Counted from the first letter of the stretch, positions 11,126 to 24,264 are shown. The stretch is 64,000 nt of DNA from Verticillium longisporum (GCA_019188255.1 JAETXT010000009.1:3844001-3908000); one strand, 5' to 3'. A program made the numbers and translations. The notes: generated by a model not told the origin, from the letters alone.

Positions 11126-13949
11126 AGACGTACTAGATAGACTATCGAGGATCGGAAATTAATTATAAAGGCCTAGGCGGAGTAGACTAAGACTAACCTT
11201 ATTAAGTAAATAGTATAAGTATAATAAAGTAAGAGTATAGAACGAGCTTTAGCTAAGTTCTATAGACTCTTATTACCTAATAACTAGTAAGATAGTAATA
11301 TATCCCCCTTAATAGCTACTATATTTACTAGAATCATTTACCCTATCCCTTAATAGATCTAGATACCCTAGAAGTAAGCTCCTATATAATACTAGCCCGT
11401 TAACCTTATTTAAGCTATAGTATCTATAGTCCTATAGCCTTAGAGCTTTATTTAATAGCTAGCCCTCCTAGTACTTACTATAGTATTACTTAGTATAATA
11501 GGAAGTTATTAGGGGGTTAAACTAGCTATTTAGGTATATTAGATTCTATTTGCCCTATACTATAAGCTATAATAGTCTAGACTATAAAGGTTATTCGCTC
11601 CTAAGCTATCTATATAGTAATAGTATTAATAGCGCCCTCTAACTTAAGCTTAACCGGTCCTATAGTAGCGATAAAGCTAGGATAGCCGTTAATCGCTATT
11701 ATAGTTAATTAACGTATTTATTAATAGAGTATAATTATTAATTAAAGCTAATAGCTAGGTAAGAATAGTATATTATAGCTATAGTATTAAAGGATATACC
11801 CCTCCTATTAGGAAGTATAACCCTATAGCTCTATAATTATAGTAATAGGAAGTAGATATCCTATACTAGAAGGGTATCGAGGCCCGAAGTACTATATCTA
11901 ATATAGCCTTTATAAGTATAGGTCTAACCCTAGGAGATAATATACCCTATATATAATTAATAGAAGTAGGGACCGTCCTAGAGGTCGAATTATCCGGCTC
12001 TAGAGATAATAACCTAGCCTAACTATAGGATGCTACTATTATACTATTAATTACTAGTACTATAGTAGATTCTTATTCTTATAGAATAGAGTTTAATAAT
12101 GAAGTTACTTATATTAACCTGGAGGTATTAGAAGGCGTATCTAATTCTATTATAGCCTAGGTATTTTCTATAATTACTAGACCTTTAACTAGGAAGAAGC
12201 GTAAAGCCCGATTACTAATTACTTCTAAGGAGGTATAGCTAGAGTTTAGTATGCCTAGGCCTATAAGGGGATTATAGATATTATCTAAGCTACCTAATTA
12301 ACCTTTTAGATATAGTATATTACTAGAGGACTTAGCTAATATAGTAGCTATATACTCTAGAGTAACTACTAGGGATAAAGGTCTAGTAACTCGAGCAACT
12401 CATAAAACTAGGAAGCTATACTAGGATAGATTAGCACCTATTATTAAATAGAACGGGGTAATATTATTTAATTACCTAGTATTCTTTAAGAGATTTATAG
12501 CCTAAGTAAACCTTATAGAGATTATATAGATATCCTTAGATACGATTAAGTATCTCCGTAAATATACTACTAGGAAAGGGAGTAATTCTAAGATTTACGC
12601 TATATTGGGTTTACTAGAAGCTAAAGGATTACCCCTAGGATTCTAGAAGCTAGCTAGACTAGATATAATACTTAAACTATATATAGCTACTAGACCTTAT
12701 CGAGTAGACTATATAATTACTATTAAGGTTAAGGGGAAGATAATTAGATTCCTAATACTACCTAATTCTATATAGGTAGACTAAGGCTTAGAGATTAATA
12801 TAATCTCCCTAGCTATTATTAACTTCTACTAGATCCCTAGGTATAGTCTTTTATCTATAGAACTAGGGGGTTTATATATTACTACCTCGGATAGGAATAT
12901 AACCCCTATATAAGACTTCGTAATATTTAAAGCGATTATAGATAGCTTATAGAGAGATATTTAGGCTATCGTTAGGGTAGACTTCTATAGGTCCTATAGA
13001 GTATAACTAATCCTAGGCTTACTATAGCTATAGGAAGTAAATATATACCTAGATATCTAGAATAGCTAATTATTAATTAGAGACCTAGCTAGGAAGGAGG
13101 AGGCTAGAGCATTATAAAGCCCTAGACTTTAACCCTTAATAAAGTAGAAGATCCTATTAGACCCGGAGAATATAATAGTATTATATTAAGAATTAGATAA
13201 TAATACTAATACTAGAGACTTATCCTCTAATAACTAATCTAATAACTTAGATAATATTAAAGGTATAAATCTAGAAGATTATTCTAATTTAGAAAACTAA
13301 TTATAGCTGCCCGACCTAGATAAGTCGGAAAACTATATCTAGATAGCGATATCGTTAGCGGATTTAATTACTTAACTAGAGCTTACTTAGTATAATTAAT
13401 TTTTTATACTCTAAGGGTAGCTATATAGAATAGTATATTATATATATAGGCTAAAGGCCTATATTATTACTAAAACTAATAGCTGAAGCCCGAGTATCTA
13501 GGAGCTTATTCTATAACTATAGCTATAGAACTAAACCTAGACGAGGAGCTCTAGAGGACTACCCCTAAGGGTACTAATCTAGACTATTAACCTAGCCTAT
13601 ACTTCCTAACCGAGTAGTATATTAAACGCTTATTAATAGATAAGGCTATACTTATAGATATTATTATATAATAGATTAAGGACTCTAGATATATACTAGG
13701 GCTACTAGTACTAGAAGACCTATATAAGGATATAATAAGGACTCTATATACCTACTATAGACTTACTATAAACTTAATATATAATATTCTACTAATAGAC
13801 CTATATAAATACTATATACGCTTAAAGCTTGGAACCTAACCCTAGAATAGGTTCCCTAGGAAACGCTAAATACTAGTAGAGCAATACTAGCTATATAAGC
13901 TGATCTAGGACGGTATTAAGGCTAGTATATATAAGTCTATATTATTAAC

Positions 13950-16930
13950 GAATAGTGCTCTATCTAACTAGAGAGCTGAACCTATCCTAGTAATTAAGTC
14001 TAGATAGGAGGTAGACCCTTAGGCTAAGTATAGGCTTATATTTAATTATAGCTATATAATTAAAGAGATACCTAGGATACTAATTACCTAGCTAAATAAG
14101 GTCTACGATAAGCTTATAGACTTATAAATTAGCTTATATAGTATATTAGATTTAAAGTACGCCTACTAGTCTATTAGAGTATATCTAGATTTACGCCTAG
14201 TATTTGCTTTTACTATAGATAGATTCCTATAATTATAGCTTACCCGAATACTATAAGGATCTTAGACTATTACTTACTTAATAATAGAAGCTATAAAAAT
14301 AGCCCTTAGACCTATTCCTAGATTATACGCTAAGCCCTTAATAATAATCCCTTTAGAGCCTAGAGGATTAGCGCCTACGATTAATTACTTCGATAATATT
14401 TTCATTACTTATACGGATTTCCGAATATAATAGTCCTTCCTAAAGTACTACCTATTACTCCGACTACTCTAGTCTATATTAAAGCTATTATTTTCAAAAC
14501 TACGTCTTAGCCTAGGCTCTATTATAGCTATCGGTTAGACCTATAGTATAAATAGTCTAATAATAATTAAACCCGAATATATAAAGAAGCTTAGCGAATA
14601 GCCTATACTAAGGGACTAAATATAAATTAGATCCTTCCTTAGGGCCTTAGGACTATATCGTTACTAGATTCGCAACTATATAGAGCTATCTAGACTACTT
14701 TATAGACTAACTAGGAACGTTATATAGTAATAGAATAATATAGAGTTACTAGCCTTTACTACCTTAAGGTTAATATATACTTAAGCGATTAGAATATAGG
14801 GATACTATATTATAGAACTAGTTAAGATATATATAGATATATCTAGGTTTAGTACTAGATATATAGTTATATAAGTATAGGGAGGGGTTAATAAGCTACT
14901 TCTATATAATATATTCCTATTTATAAAGATATAGCGAAATTATAGTACCTATAAGCGAGAACTATATATAATCGTAGAATTCTATAGACGTTATTAGTAC
15001 TATTTTTATACTAAGAAAATATTAACTATCTATATTAACTATCGATTACTTATATAGTTCCTATTATTAGGTTACTATAATAGTATCTATACTTAGTAGG
15101 TAATAGAGCTCCGACTATTAAACCTAGAAATATAATATATCCTAGGGGAGTATAATAAAACTATAAATACCCTTTCTCGAACTATCTTTAGTTTAATTAA
15201 ATATAACGATAATTTATTATAATTTAGGAATTAAGATAATAATAGTTTATAGATCTAGAAAGACGGGTTAGGAGGCTACTAAGACCTATTATAGTAAGCC
15301 TCTAAGAAGTATAAAGTAGAAAGACTAGTAGCCTATTAACTAGTATAAGATATAGTATCCCTAAGCTACCTAATAAGCCTATAGCCTTATACCTTATAGA
15401 GAGCTAAACTTAATATTCTAGTCTAGGACTTTAGGTCAGGTCTTCTACTAGCGAATAAGCAATAACTAGGGGGTCGTATCTTATCTATATATATATTAAA
15501 TGCTATATTTAAACTTCCTAGGCTAGGTAAGTATATAGAGTTATAGTAGTATAAGGATATTATTGTATTCCTAATATTAATTACGGCCGCTAATAGCTAG
15601 AGTAGATACTAGAAGAGGGCTATTATAGCCTAGGCCGCCTACTATAAGATCGAAAATATAAAGCTCCTTTATTATATAGGTAGGGGCCTATAGTAGATAT
15701 ACTTAGTCGAGAGCGAAATAGTAAATATATTAAAGGCCGCCTATAATAATATAGGATACTAGGGACCTAACTCTATAAGAAGGAAGCTTATAGCATTAGT
15801 ATACTAGCCCTATATAGTATTAGATATTATTAACTATATCGCTAGCTACTAGATATATACGAGATATTAACCGAATAAGCCTAAGGCTCCTCTTATAGAT
15901 GTCTAGGTCTACGAACCCTTTTAACTTATAGGCATTAATTACCTAGGGCCCTTCCTAGCTATTATAAGATACTATCGCTATATCCTAGTACTAGTAGACT
16001 ACTTTAGCCGATTTACCTAGGCTTTCCCGATAATAGGAACTATAGCTACGGAGATATTAAAGATCGTACTAGCCTAGATAACTAAAGTTAATATATTACT
16101 ATTAGCCTTTTACCTAGATACTAGCTTAGCTTTTATAGCTATAGAGTTTATAGATAGCCTAGCCTATTAGGGCGTAAGCGTAATCCTAGGACTAGCTTAG
16201 TTATATAAAAGCTTTAATATAGTAGAGGTAATTAATAGGTTAATATAATAGGTAATAAATCATATAGGAGCTAGATATATAGACTAGGACTTAGATTGCT
16301 AGTATTATACTAAGGCTCTAAACTCTAGATATATAGCTCTAATAGGATATTCCCTATATACGATTATATATAGGATCCTATTAATAGGTAATATAGAAGA
16401 GTAGTTTCTAACCCTAGTACGAACCTTACTCTTAGCTACTATAACTAAGCCTAGCTAGAGACTAGAGGAGATTTCCACTTCCTAGGCTAATATTATAGAA
16501 ATATAGATAGTATAAATTAAGTTCTATTAAGACTATATTTACTATACCTCTAAGGAGAAAGCTATTATAGCTAAATACCTATAACGGACTGCGCGACTAT
16601 TTATTACTAGTATTCTAATAATATTAGTCTAGGAAGGTAAACTATTAAAGTTAGAGGCCCGCTAGCGGGGGCCCTTCCGGATATCGAAATAATATAGTTA
16701 GAGGATATATAGAATTAAGAAACTAGATAGTATATCTATAGCCCTTAAGCAGTATTAGGATTACTTAAAGGAGTTCCGCCCGAGGCAAGGATACCTAGCT
16801 ATAGAGGATAGATAACTACCCTTTAAGAAATTACTAAGAAGACTAAAGTATAGAGTTAAGGTAGCTATAATATAATAATAAAGGTAATTATATTAGAAGA
16901 TAGTTACTAATAGCTACCTAGCTAGAGATC
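13950..16930 (+). pseudogene. Degenerate pol: reverse transcriptase, RNase H and integrase of Ty3/gypsy type
   Basis: All in the phase of base 14,146 (frame 1). Reverse transcriptase shows LDLKYAY (14,143-14,163), followed by SIRV and AFTIDRF. The active-site motif is at 14,386-14,400, where a YxDD-type signature reads YFDNI because the second Asp codon has become AAT. Integrase shows YLGPF at about 15,940, then YRYILVLVDYFSRFT at about 15,976-16,020, and further on GPFRIS near 16,671. Stops are TAG and TAA only, replacing Gln and Trp positions. The RNase H part between them is inferred from spacing. The protein is inactive. Motif identity and order place it in Ty3/gypsy (Metaviridae-like). 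Confidence 0.88.
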
Positions 16931-17399
16931 TATTTTTTTTTTAGAAGGAGTACTTGCAACTCTATATTTAGGAATCTTAGTAATAGGAAATAGGCCTTCT
17001 CTCTCTTCTTCTTTTACCTCTTACTACCTATCTATACCTACTCTATATACGCTATTACTCTATCCTATTATATACTACCTATCTTTAATTCCTATACCCT
17101 AAGAGCCTTAGCTCTAGAGGAGGCATATTCGATACTACCTATTATATATACTATATTAACTATCTACTTAATATAGTACTAGAGATCTAAGGTAAGAGTA
17201 TAAGGGGGGGGGAGTTATTTATAGAACTAATACTAATAAATAAACCCTTAAGACTATAGCCCTTCCTATTTATCCCTTCCTATATATTATATTCTATACC
17301 TCCTACGACTATATAGCTATAAGCACTCTACTTAAGGAAATATATATATATTATAAGCACTCCGTACTATTTAATTGCCCTACTAGCCTAAGGAGTAGG

Positions 17400-20150
17400 G
17401 TAATTAGAACTAATATTAAGGCTTATATCCTAGAGTATAGCTAATTATCCGGACGCCCCGGTTAATAATATAAATATAGGAGAAGATAACTAGAATTAAT
17501 TAGATAATACCTTAGAGGAGCACCTACTAGTAGATAACCCTAGAGCTATAGATATCGACTCTAAGGAAGACTATAGTAATCTAGGAAGCAATATACTCTA
17601 CTTTACCGATTAAATAACTAGAGAACTTCTAATAGAAGACCCTCTTAACTATTACTTTATTACTCTTATAGAACTTATTAAGGTCTATAATAATTAAGTC
17701 TACCCTAATAAGCCCGACTAGCCTAGATAAGTAATAATTAGACTTTACTAAGCGTAGGATAGTACTAGCTAGGTAGTAATTACTTAACCTATTAGATATT
17801 CTAATATACCTATATTAGATACTAAGATATAGAACTAATAACCTATTAGAGATATAACTACTATATCTATAGATAAGTTATTCTACTATAGATAGGATAG
17901 TAAGTCTAGGCGACTATTTTACTATCGAAGTAAATATAGCTAAACCGTACCCTAGAACGCTCCTAACCTAAGTAATAACTATAAAGGAACTACCTTCTAT
18001 ACTAATAAGGCTAATTTTAGCTTACGAATAAGGCTACTTTATTATCGACTCTTAGTACCTAGAAGCCTATTATTCATTAAGAGGGTATCTATAAACAATA
18101 TTAGTATTCGGACTTTATTCTCCTTAATATAGTATAATTAATACTTAATCGATAATACTAGATAAGCTTATACTTATTTACCCCTATAACTACTTACTAA
18201 AGATAGTAATATCGAAGGTAGGGTTAGATTATTAAAAAATTATCCTTAGTCCTCTTTCTATAATCGAGCTATAGAGGTCTAAGTATAGGGAATTTATAAT
18301 TTTCGTATTCCTTATTTAAAGCAATTAGAGATCCTATCTAAGATAATTAACCTATTACTATTAGGCTTAGATAATATAAAGGTAGAGTTTATTCCGTTTA
18401 ATCTAGCTATCTCTAGTATACTTATATAGGCTCGGATCTACCTAAGCCCGAGATATAAAGTCGAGTCGTTAGCCTATAACCCTATTAGAGGACGATTATC
18501 TATTAACTATAAAGTCCCTATAGTTTCGTTAGCCGTCTTCCTAGTATATTACCCCTACTTCTTTAAGATATATAAAATTTATAGTATTACTCTATTTATA
18601 TATCTATTTAGGTTTACTTATACTTAATATATAGAAGACCGCTCTTAATTTACCTATAAAGCGCTTATTATAGAAGCTAATTAGTTTAATTAAGAATATA
18701 TCCTTAAGCTCTATTAGTAACTTAACTTAATAGAAGACTATTAAATACTAATTCTACCTTCATTTATACTAGCTTCTTATATCCTTAATACTTAGGCTCC
18801 TCTAGTATTTACGACCGATAAAGAAGAAGTTTAAGATATAGGTCTTATACTAGATATATAGACCTTAAGCTTCCCCTATTATTTATAGGAGTACGACTTA
18901 GTAATAAAGGAGACTATACGCCTAGAGCTTATATACTAGGGACGGCTTAATAGGATTCAATTTCGCTACTTAGATATAGATATCTAGCTAGAAGGCTTAA
19001 TAGATATATAAGGTATAGGTAGGTAGTATATAGTAGTATTTTTAGCCCTATACCTAGAGACTTTAAAGCCCCTATAACTATATAACTATATTATTAATCT
19101 CTAACCTTCCTTAATAGATTAACTTTATTACGGACCCCTAACCTATAACTTATAGGGATACTTAATTAGAACTCTATAAGTAGAGCGCCTTATTAATATT
19201 ATTAATATATAGGTAGGCCTATTAGTATATCCTCTAGTATAGGTAGCCCTAGCCCGGGTATATAGAGGGCTATAGGAGGCCTCTAATTAAGGAATCCCTA
19301 TTAACTAGCTAGATATTAACTCGGGCAATAGCATCTACTTTAGGGGACGTTACTATAGCCTAGGTAGGAGTATTAGTCGAGCCCTAGAAGAGGATATATA
19401 TCTAGATAGGGTATTACTAGTACCCAACCTTATAAAGGGTATATAGCTAAGCTAATTATAAGAACTAATTATACTTATACCTCGACGGGCTAGCGATAGT
19501 TATATAGATATACCTTTAAACCTCTAACTCCTAACTAGCTTAATAGGGCCTAGCAATATCCTACCCCTATCCCGATAGATAATATTAAATATCCTTATAT
19601 AGATCTAATAAGATAATTAATAAGAGATTATAATAATTAGAGAGCTAGCTTAGTTCTCGCCTAATTATATACTCGAATAGTCCGACGATCCTATAGAGGA
19701 AGTATACTCCTAACTATTTATACCTATCCTAGCTCTACTAGGACTAGATATACCTAATTAAGGAACCCTAATATAGTACTAAATAGTAAATATACTTACT
19801 AATCTAGGATTATAAAGACTTAGGACGATAATCTCGGGCATCTACTACCTACTTAATAGTATTAGGAATAACCGCCTATCTATTAATAATAGTAACTTAT
19901 TACCCGCTTACTTAGCTAATAGGGTTCTATTTAATATAAGTAAGAGAGAGGGATAATATATTATCGTAGATCCCTAATTTAAATGGATTCTCCTATTAGA
20001 ATAGCTATTAATTAAGCTTAGCCCTAATCGCTAATAGACTAATAAGGATAGCTAGGGAGAGCTAGAACTAGCTCCTATACCTCCTAATGCTATTTTAGTA
20101 TTAGAAGTTAATATTAATATCTCCGAGGTATAAGATTAAAGTATTAATAT
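17400..20150 (+). pseudogene. Large extra reading frame after integrase, function unknown
   Basis: The pol phase stays protein-like for about 2.7 kb beyond integrase. When TAG and TAA are treated as RIP stops it reads continuously, with stretches such as NTLEEHLLVDNPRAIDIDS (about 17,500-17,555), SLAYNPIRGRLSINYKVP (about 18,465-18,520) and SNQGIPINQLDINSGNSI near 19,290-19,340 (Q at stop codons in the last). Near its end comes a hydrophobic stretch, SLTFLVTIFLYLLF (20,167-20,208), followed by a further hydrophobic run. The frame precedes the 3' LTR. I do not recognise a family. Position after integrase plus a C-terminal hydrophobic segment is where an envelope-like gene sits in some retroelements, but this is only positional. 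A captured host gene or a second nested element is equally possible. Confidence 0.55.
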
Positions 20151-21051
20151 TACTTATACCTCTTCTCTTACGTTCTTAGTTACTATATTTTTATATCTAT
20201 TATTTTAATATATTTATTTCTTCCTTACGACCGTTCTTATATTACGATTAATTCTTTTATATATCTTCTCTACTTATCTAGTAATTCGTTCCCGTAATAT
20301 AACTACTAATAAGATAGTAACTCTTAATAATTACTTCTATACTTATAATAATATACTTTAGCGAATTACTCTATAACTATAATACTACTACTAGATTATA
20401 CCTCCTTTTAAACGCTAAGGTTCTATACTCTCTATAATTATAGTCGATAATCATTTCTACTTTTCTAGTAAATTAGTTTATTATTATAATTAATTCTTCT
20501 ATATAACTAATTCTATAATATAATTAATTCTCTAATACTAATATAACTATAGCCTTTAATAATTACTATATTCGTATTTTCTTCTAAGTAAGCGAATTAT
20601 ACTATTATCTCTACTATTCTTTATTCTAGGCTTATAATTATACTATTATTAGATTATTATTACTTCTATTCGCCTAGGTCTCGATAATTATCCCTAGTTT
20701 TCTAGTAACTCAGTTCATTATCGCTATTAATCTTAATATAATTGATTCTACGATATAAATATCTCTATAATATAACTATAATTATCGTTTCTTTCTTCTC
20801 TAGGTTAGTAATTATACTATAATTACTACTACTATTAGAACGTTATTAATACTCTATTAATAGGACTTCCTTACTTAATAGTAGATAATTATATTTTCTT
20901 TTTTTATCTTTATATAGGATTAACTAGAAGACTATATCTCTAAAGAACTAAAGCATTCATTATAGGGTAAATGAATAGATATAAGTAGAATACTATATAA
21001 GGGGAGGGGAGTATTAAGGCCGTAGTCGGCTATATTAAAAGATAGTTACTT

Positions 21052-21217
21052 TGGGAATTAGGCTACCGGGAAATGCACCTATAGGAGGTATGCATTTGGT
21101 GGGGACTTATAGATGTGAAGATCCAGGAATTACTCATTTTAACTATATACCATTCTTAGCCAATACATCCATACATGAACCCCCATTCCATATACAATTC
21201 TATTGATTCTCATTTCT
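21052..21217 (+). repeat. 3' LTR of the Ty3/gypsy element
   Basis: Starts TGGGAATTAGG and ends CATTTCT directly before the target duplication CTTAG. It matches the 5' LTR base for base apart from transitions and a one-base G difference at the start. It retains CA/TG-containing stretches (for example CATACATGAACCCCCATTCC) that are T- or A-converted in the 5' copy. It is therefore the less mutated LTR and borders unmutated gene DNA. Confidence 0.9.
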
Positions 21218-21369
21218 CTTAGGTCAGCGAGAACAGTGCTGACGTAATGTTCAGTTGGACTAGCTGAAAGATGGTCGCCGGATTTATCATTACCCGAACC
21301 GGCGCCTAGCTGGTTTCCAGCCAAACACAAACGGACGGACCTCAGAAAGCTTCGACGTGATATGCAATC

Positions 21370-22965
21370 ATGGCGTTCGTGATTCTTCGTTTTTTGCGCT
21401 CATATTGCTCATCTGTGGTTTTCTACATATGCAGGTTACGCATCTGGATACTCAGCGTCATAAGTGCAAGGCAAAGGCCACCCGAGACGAAAACTACCGG
21501 GATCAGCGCGTCAGAACCAGCCGCCAACACTCTCGATTCTCACGCTCAAGACTTTCCTGCGGCTACCGATGACCAGTACAATCGCTCGAGGAAGCAATTT
21601 ATCAATTCCCTAGATTCGTCTGCAGTCTGCTCTCTAGCCTCACTGTACAACAACGGCAAAGCCTGTGAAGTCGTCCGCAAGACGAGCGGGAGCTTCAACG
21701 TTTGTTTCTTTGTCACTTTCAGTCATGACAGCCCGGAATGGATCGTCAGAGTTCCGATCGAACCTGCTTTCGAAGACCCCTGGGACAAGTTGCAGAGCGA
21801 AGTCGCGACGATTCAGTAAGTATTGATCTTGCCCTCCTCTGGCAATTACTCACAGGATCATAGGTACCTCGAGTGCAACACCCAGATCCCTGTCCCTCAC
21901 ATTCATGCGTACGGACGACAAGCTAGCTTGACAGATCACGCCGGCACGCAGATGTTCATCATCTCGGACTTCATTCCAGGCCATGCATTGGATAAGAAGC
22001 TCTTAACCGAAGCCAAACCGGCGCACAGAACGCAGTTCTACTCCCATCTCATCGACATCTTAGCTGAGCTTAGGGCGCTGGAGTTCCCTTCGATAGGATC
22101 CCTTCTACCGGATTCGACCAGCGTCTCATGTCCCAATCTTGGACCCGTCATCTCTATGTTATCCGTCATGCTTCGGCAGCCACCTCGGAGAACAGTTTCC
22201 TCCGCTTCGGTTCGGCAGCCGCCCTGTGGACCCTTCTCATCGGCCAAGGAGTATTTGAGCTATCAATTTCGCACCCTATCGGAATTTTTCCTATTACCAG
22301 TTCCCGACCACACAGTTGAAGACATCAAAGAGGAGATTTTCGCATTGCACCATATGGAGCGGCTATTCCATCAAGTCATCGACCCTCCATTCGACGAAGG
22401 TCCTTTTGTGTTGCAGCATCTGGATTTAAGGGCCGCGAACATCGTTGTAGATGAAAACCTGGCCATTCGGGGTATCATTGACTGGGAGTTCGCAAGTACC
22501 ATTCCACGCCAGCTTTTCACTCCGCCGTCATGGATCACGGGCCATGATCCGGCTGAGGCAAATAATCAGGCGCACGTCGACTTCCGCAACATTTTGGACG
22601 AGAAGAGTAAGGCGAGTGATCGCTGTGATCGGCTTCGAACGGAATGGTATGGCGAACGGGATTCGAACGCCAACCCAACATCAAACGCATTTTGTATTGC
22701 TCACGTTCTACGACGTCCAACCGATCTCGTCGACGTATTTCACGCCTTTTGGACTCAGAGAGACGCGGGAAAACATATCGATGACCTCATATCCGATTAT
22801 TTCAACGAAAACCAGGCGCTTTCCGCGGAGGCACAACGCCGGGCGGAACAATGCGAGCACTACACCAACTCCTTGAAAATGAAAGGGCTGTACGAGACGG
22901 ATATTGATAGATTGCTTGCCGAGTCGAGAGCTTTGACGGCAAAATTGGATGGCCAGAAGGGTTAG
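21370..22965 (+). CDS. APH/choline-kinase-like phosphotransferase domain protein
   Basis: Two exons, 21,370-21,815 and 21,864-22,965, joined across a 48-bp intron (GTAAGT donor, CATAG acceptor, CTCAC branch) give about 515 codons. The protein-kinase-like fold of the APH family is clear. A nucleotide-binding region GSFNVCFFV is followed by WIVRVPIEP and a helix with KLQSEVATI. IPVPHIHAYG comes next, then the catalytic motif HLDLRAANIVVD with its Asp and Asn, and IDWEFA supplying the metal-binding Asp. The C-terminal 60 residues are charged and coiled-coil-like. Fungal paralogues are numerous and their substrates are mostly unknown, so no substrate is assigned. The first 35 residues are hydrophobic and basic; whether this is a real N-terminus, an anchor or an artefact of a missed upstream exon is open. 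The start is only 148 bases from the LTR target duplication. Confidence 0.85.
21816..21863 (+). other. Intron in the phosphotransferase gene
   Basis: Donor GTAAGT and acceptor ATCATAG. Removal joins CA to GTACCTCGAG and keeps homology running as ATI-QYLECNT. The upstream AG at 21,854-21,855 would shift the frame into a stop and is not used in this model. Confidence 0.8.
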
Positions 22966-22985
22966 CTGGTCCCCCACTCGTGAGA

Positions 22986-23312
22986 TTATGTCCGTCCGAC
23001 ATGCTGGGTTTTATTTTCCAGCCTCTTCTGTTCATCTTGTACTTCGCTGATCTTCCTCACCAATCGTCCAATCTCAGTTTCAATGGCATTTCGCCTGTGT
23101 TCAAGATCCTCCTTCTCTTTTCCCATAGACCTGGTATTATCCTTCCTTCTTCTGTTCCGTGCACTCGAGGCACTCCCCGACATTTGGTCAAGATCCGCAT
23201 TGCTGATACGGCCCAGAAGGCTTATGATGTCGTCCAAATCCGCCCTCTGTTTATCCTTCTCGCGGGTTAAGTCGCTGAGTCTTCTTTTGGTCTCCTCAAG
23301 GTCGAAGCTCAT
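22986..23312 (-). CDS. Small coiled-coil protein, uncharacterised
   Basis: A 108-codon minus-strand frame begins with ATG in a good fungal context (CAACAAAATGAG). It is almost wholly charged and heptad-like: an N-terminal helix (FDLEETKRRLSDLTREKDKQ), a middle linker rich in Ser, Arg and Asn, and a second helix (EDLEHRRNAIETEIGRLV) with regular Leu/Ile spacing. It has no signal peptide and no membrane segment. It ends 20 bases beyond the convergent phosphotransferase gene, whose own C-terminus is also coiled-coil-like. No enzyme motif is present. The biased composition makes a real gene more likely than chance, but there is no family evidence. Confidence 0.5.
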   Translation of the reverse strand: MSFDLEETKRRLSDLTREKDKQRADLDDIISLLGRISNADLDQMSGSASSARNRRRKDNTRSMGKEKEDLEHRRNAIETEIGRLVRKISEVQDEQKRLENKTQHVGRT

Positions 23313-24264
23313 TTTGTTGGTATCTCCTCCTCTTGCTAGTGTTGGTTTGTCGTAGTTGGGTTCTCACGAATGCTGCCTATATCATTGAAGTTAGCCGATG
23401 GCACAAACTATTACTGGGCTGTTGATTAGGCCTCTGATTAGGCATTCCATAATGAAAGACTATGCTGTCTAATACTACAACCGAAGAGGCTCACCAGAAG
23501 CTATGGAGCTTAATGCCGCAACTGGTTGATCTGCACCGTACTGGTCTGCGCCCGCTAGTCGAGGCAGTCGACGAAATTGAAGAAATAGTGCCGAATTGCT
23601 TAGGACTATGGGCCTGCTCGACCAGGAGGTGTTTTTGCTTGTAGTAGAAGTCACGGAATACAGGCGCTGAGCTTCACGCACGCGGGCATCGTTGGGCGTT
23701 TGGGCAACGGAGAGAGGAGCTTAGCGTATTGGTGTTTGACATGGTTATTGTTATATACAGTGTAATAAGTGTAGTGAAGGTAGAAGTTCGTCGGCACGAC
23801 CTTAGTCGTGTTCCACTTTACTTGGACATTTGATCCGGATAGGCGGATGCTTCTGATAAGGTGCTTATCGGGATTCATTCACGTAAGACGCGTCGGATGT
23901 CGCGTTTTGTACCTAGAACAAGACAAGTCAATCAACCACAGACGCCTCGGCCACAACTCGGAAGCGCATGGAAGTGCATGGAAGCGCACAGGGAGCCTCG
24001 GCAGTGTTATGTAGCGAGAGTTGGTCGCCACCAGGGGATTCATTCGTCTGCAGTGCCTCAACGCAATCATGTATGGAGATGACTCCGAACATGTCCAGTC
24101 TAGCGATGAGAAGACGCAACCTCAGCCTGACGACGGACGAATCATGTTCCGATCAGCCGACCTCCCGCGCGGTGACACCTCATCGGAGCCAGCTGCGACC
24201 TGCCCGCAAGACCTTGCCGTTCGTGCCATATGCTAACTGCTTCTAGGACGAAGACTTCTCGATC
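23313..24264. other. Intergenic island sequence, nothing assigned
   Basis: Balanced composition with many short overlapping frames on both strands, none with a recognisable motif. A short imperfect 10-bp direct repeat (GCATGGAAGT/C) occurs around 23,966-23,990. A 60-codon plus-strand frame at 23,462-23,644 has a good start and many acidic residues but no other support. Confidence 0.4.

Larger units (their letters stand above)
9359..21217 (+). mobile_element. Ty3/gypsy LTR retrotransposon, RIP-mutated, 11.9 kb
   Basis: Direct terminal repeats of about 166 bp (9,359-9,525 and 21,052-21,217) bound the element. A perfect 5-bp duplication, CTTAG, lies immediately outside (9,354-9,358 and 21,218-21,222). 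Between them, in plus-strand frames interrupted by TAG and TAA stops, I can read a gag-like region (from about 10,673), reverse transcriptase (about 13,950-14,700) and integrase (about 15,900-16,700). That is the Ty3/gypsy order, with integrase after reverse transcriptase. The element is long for the family because an additional reading frame continues from integrase to about 20,150. CA and TG are almost absent throughout, so all frames are inactivated. Confidence 0.92.
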
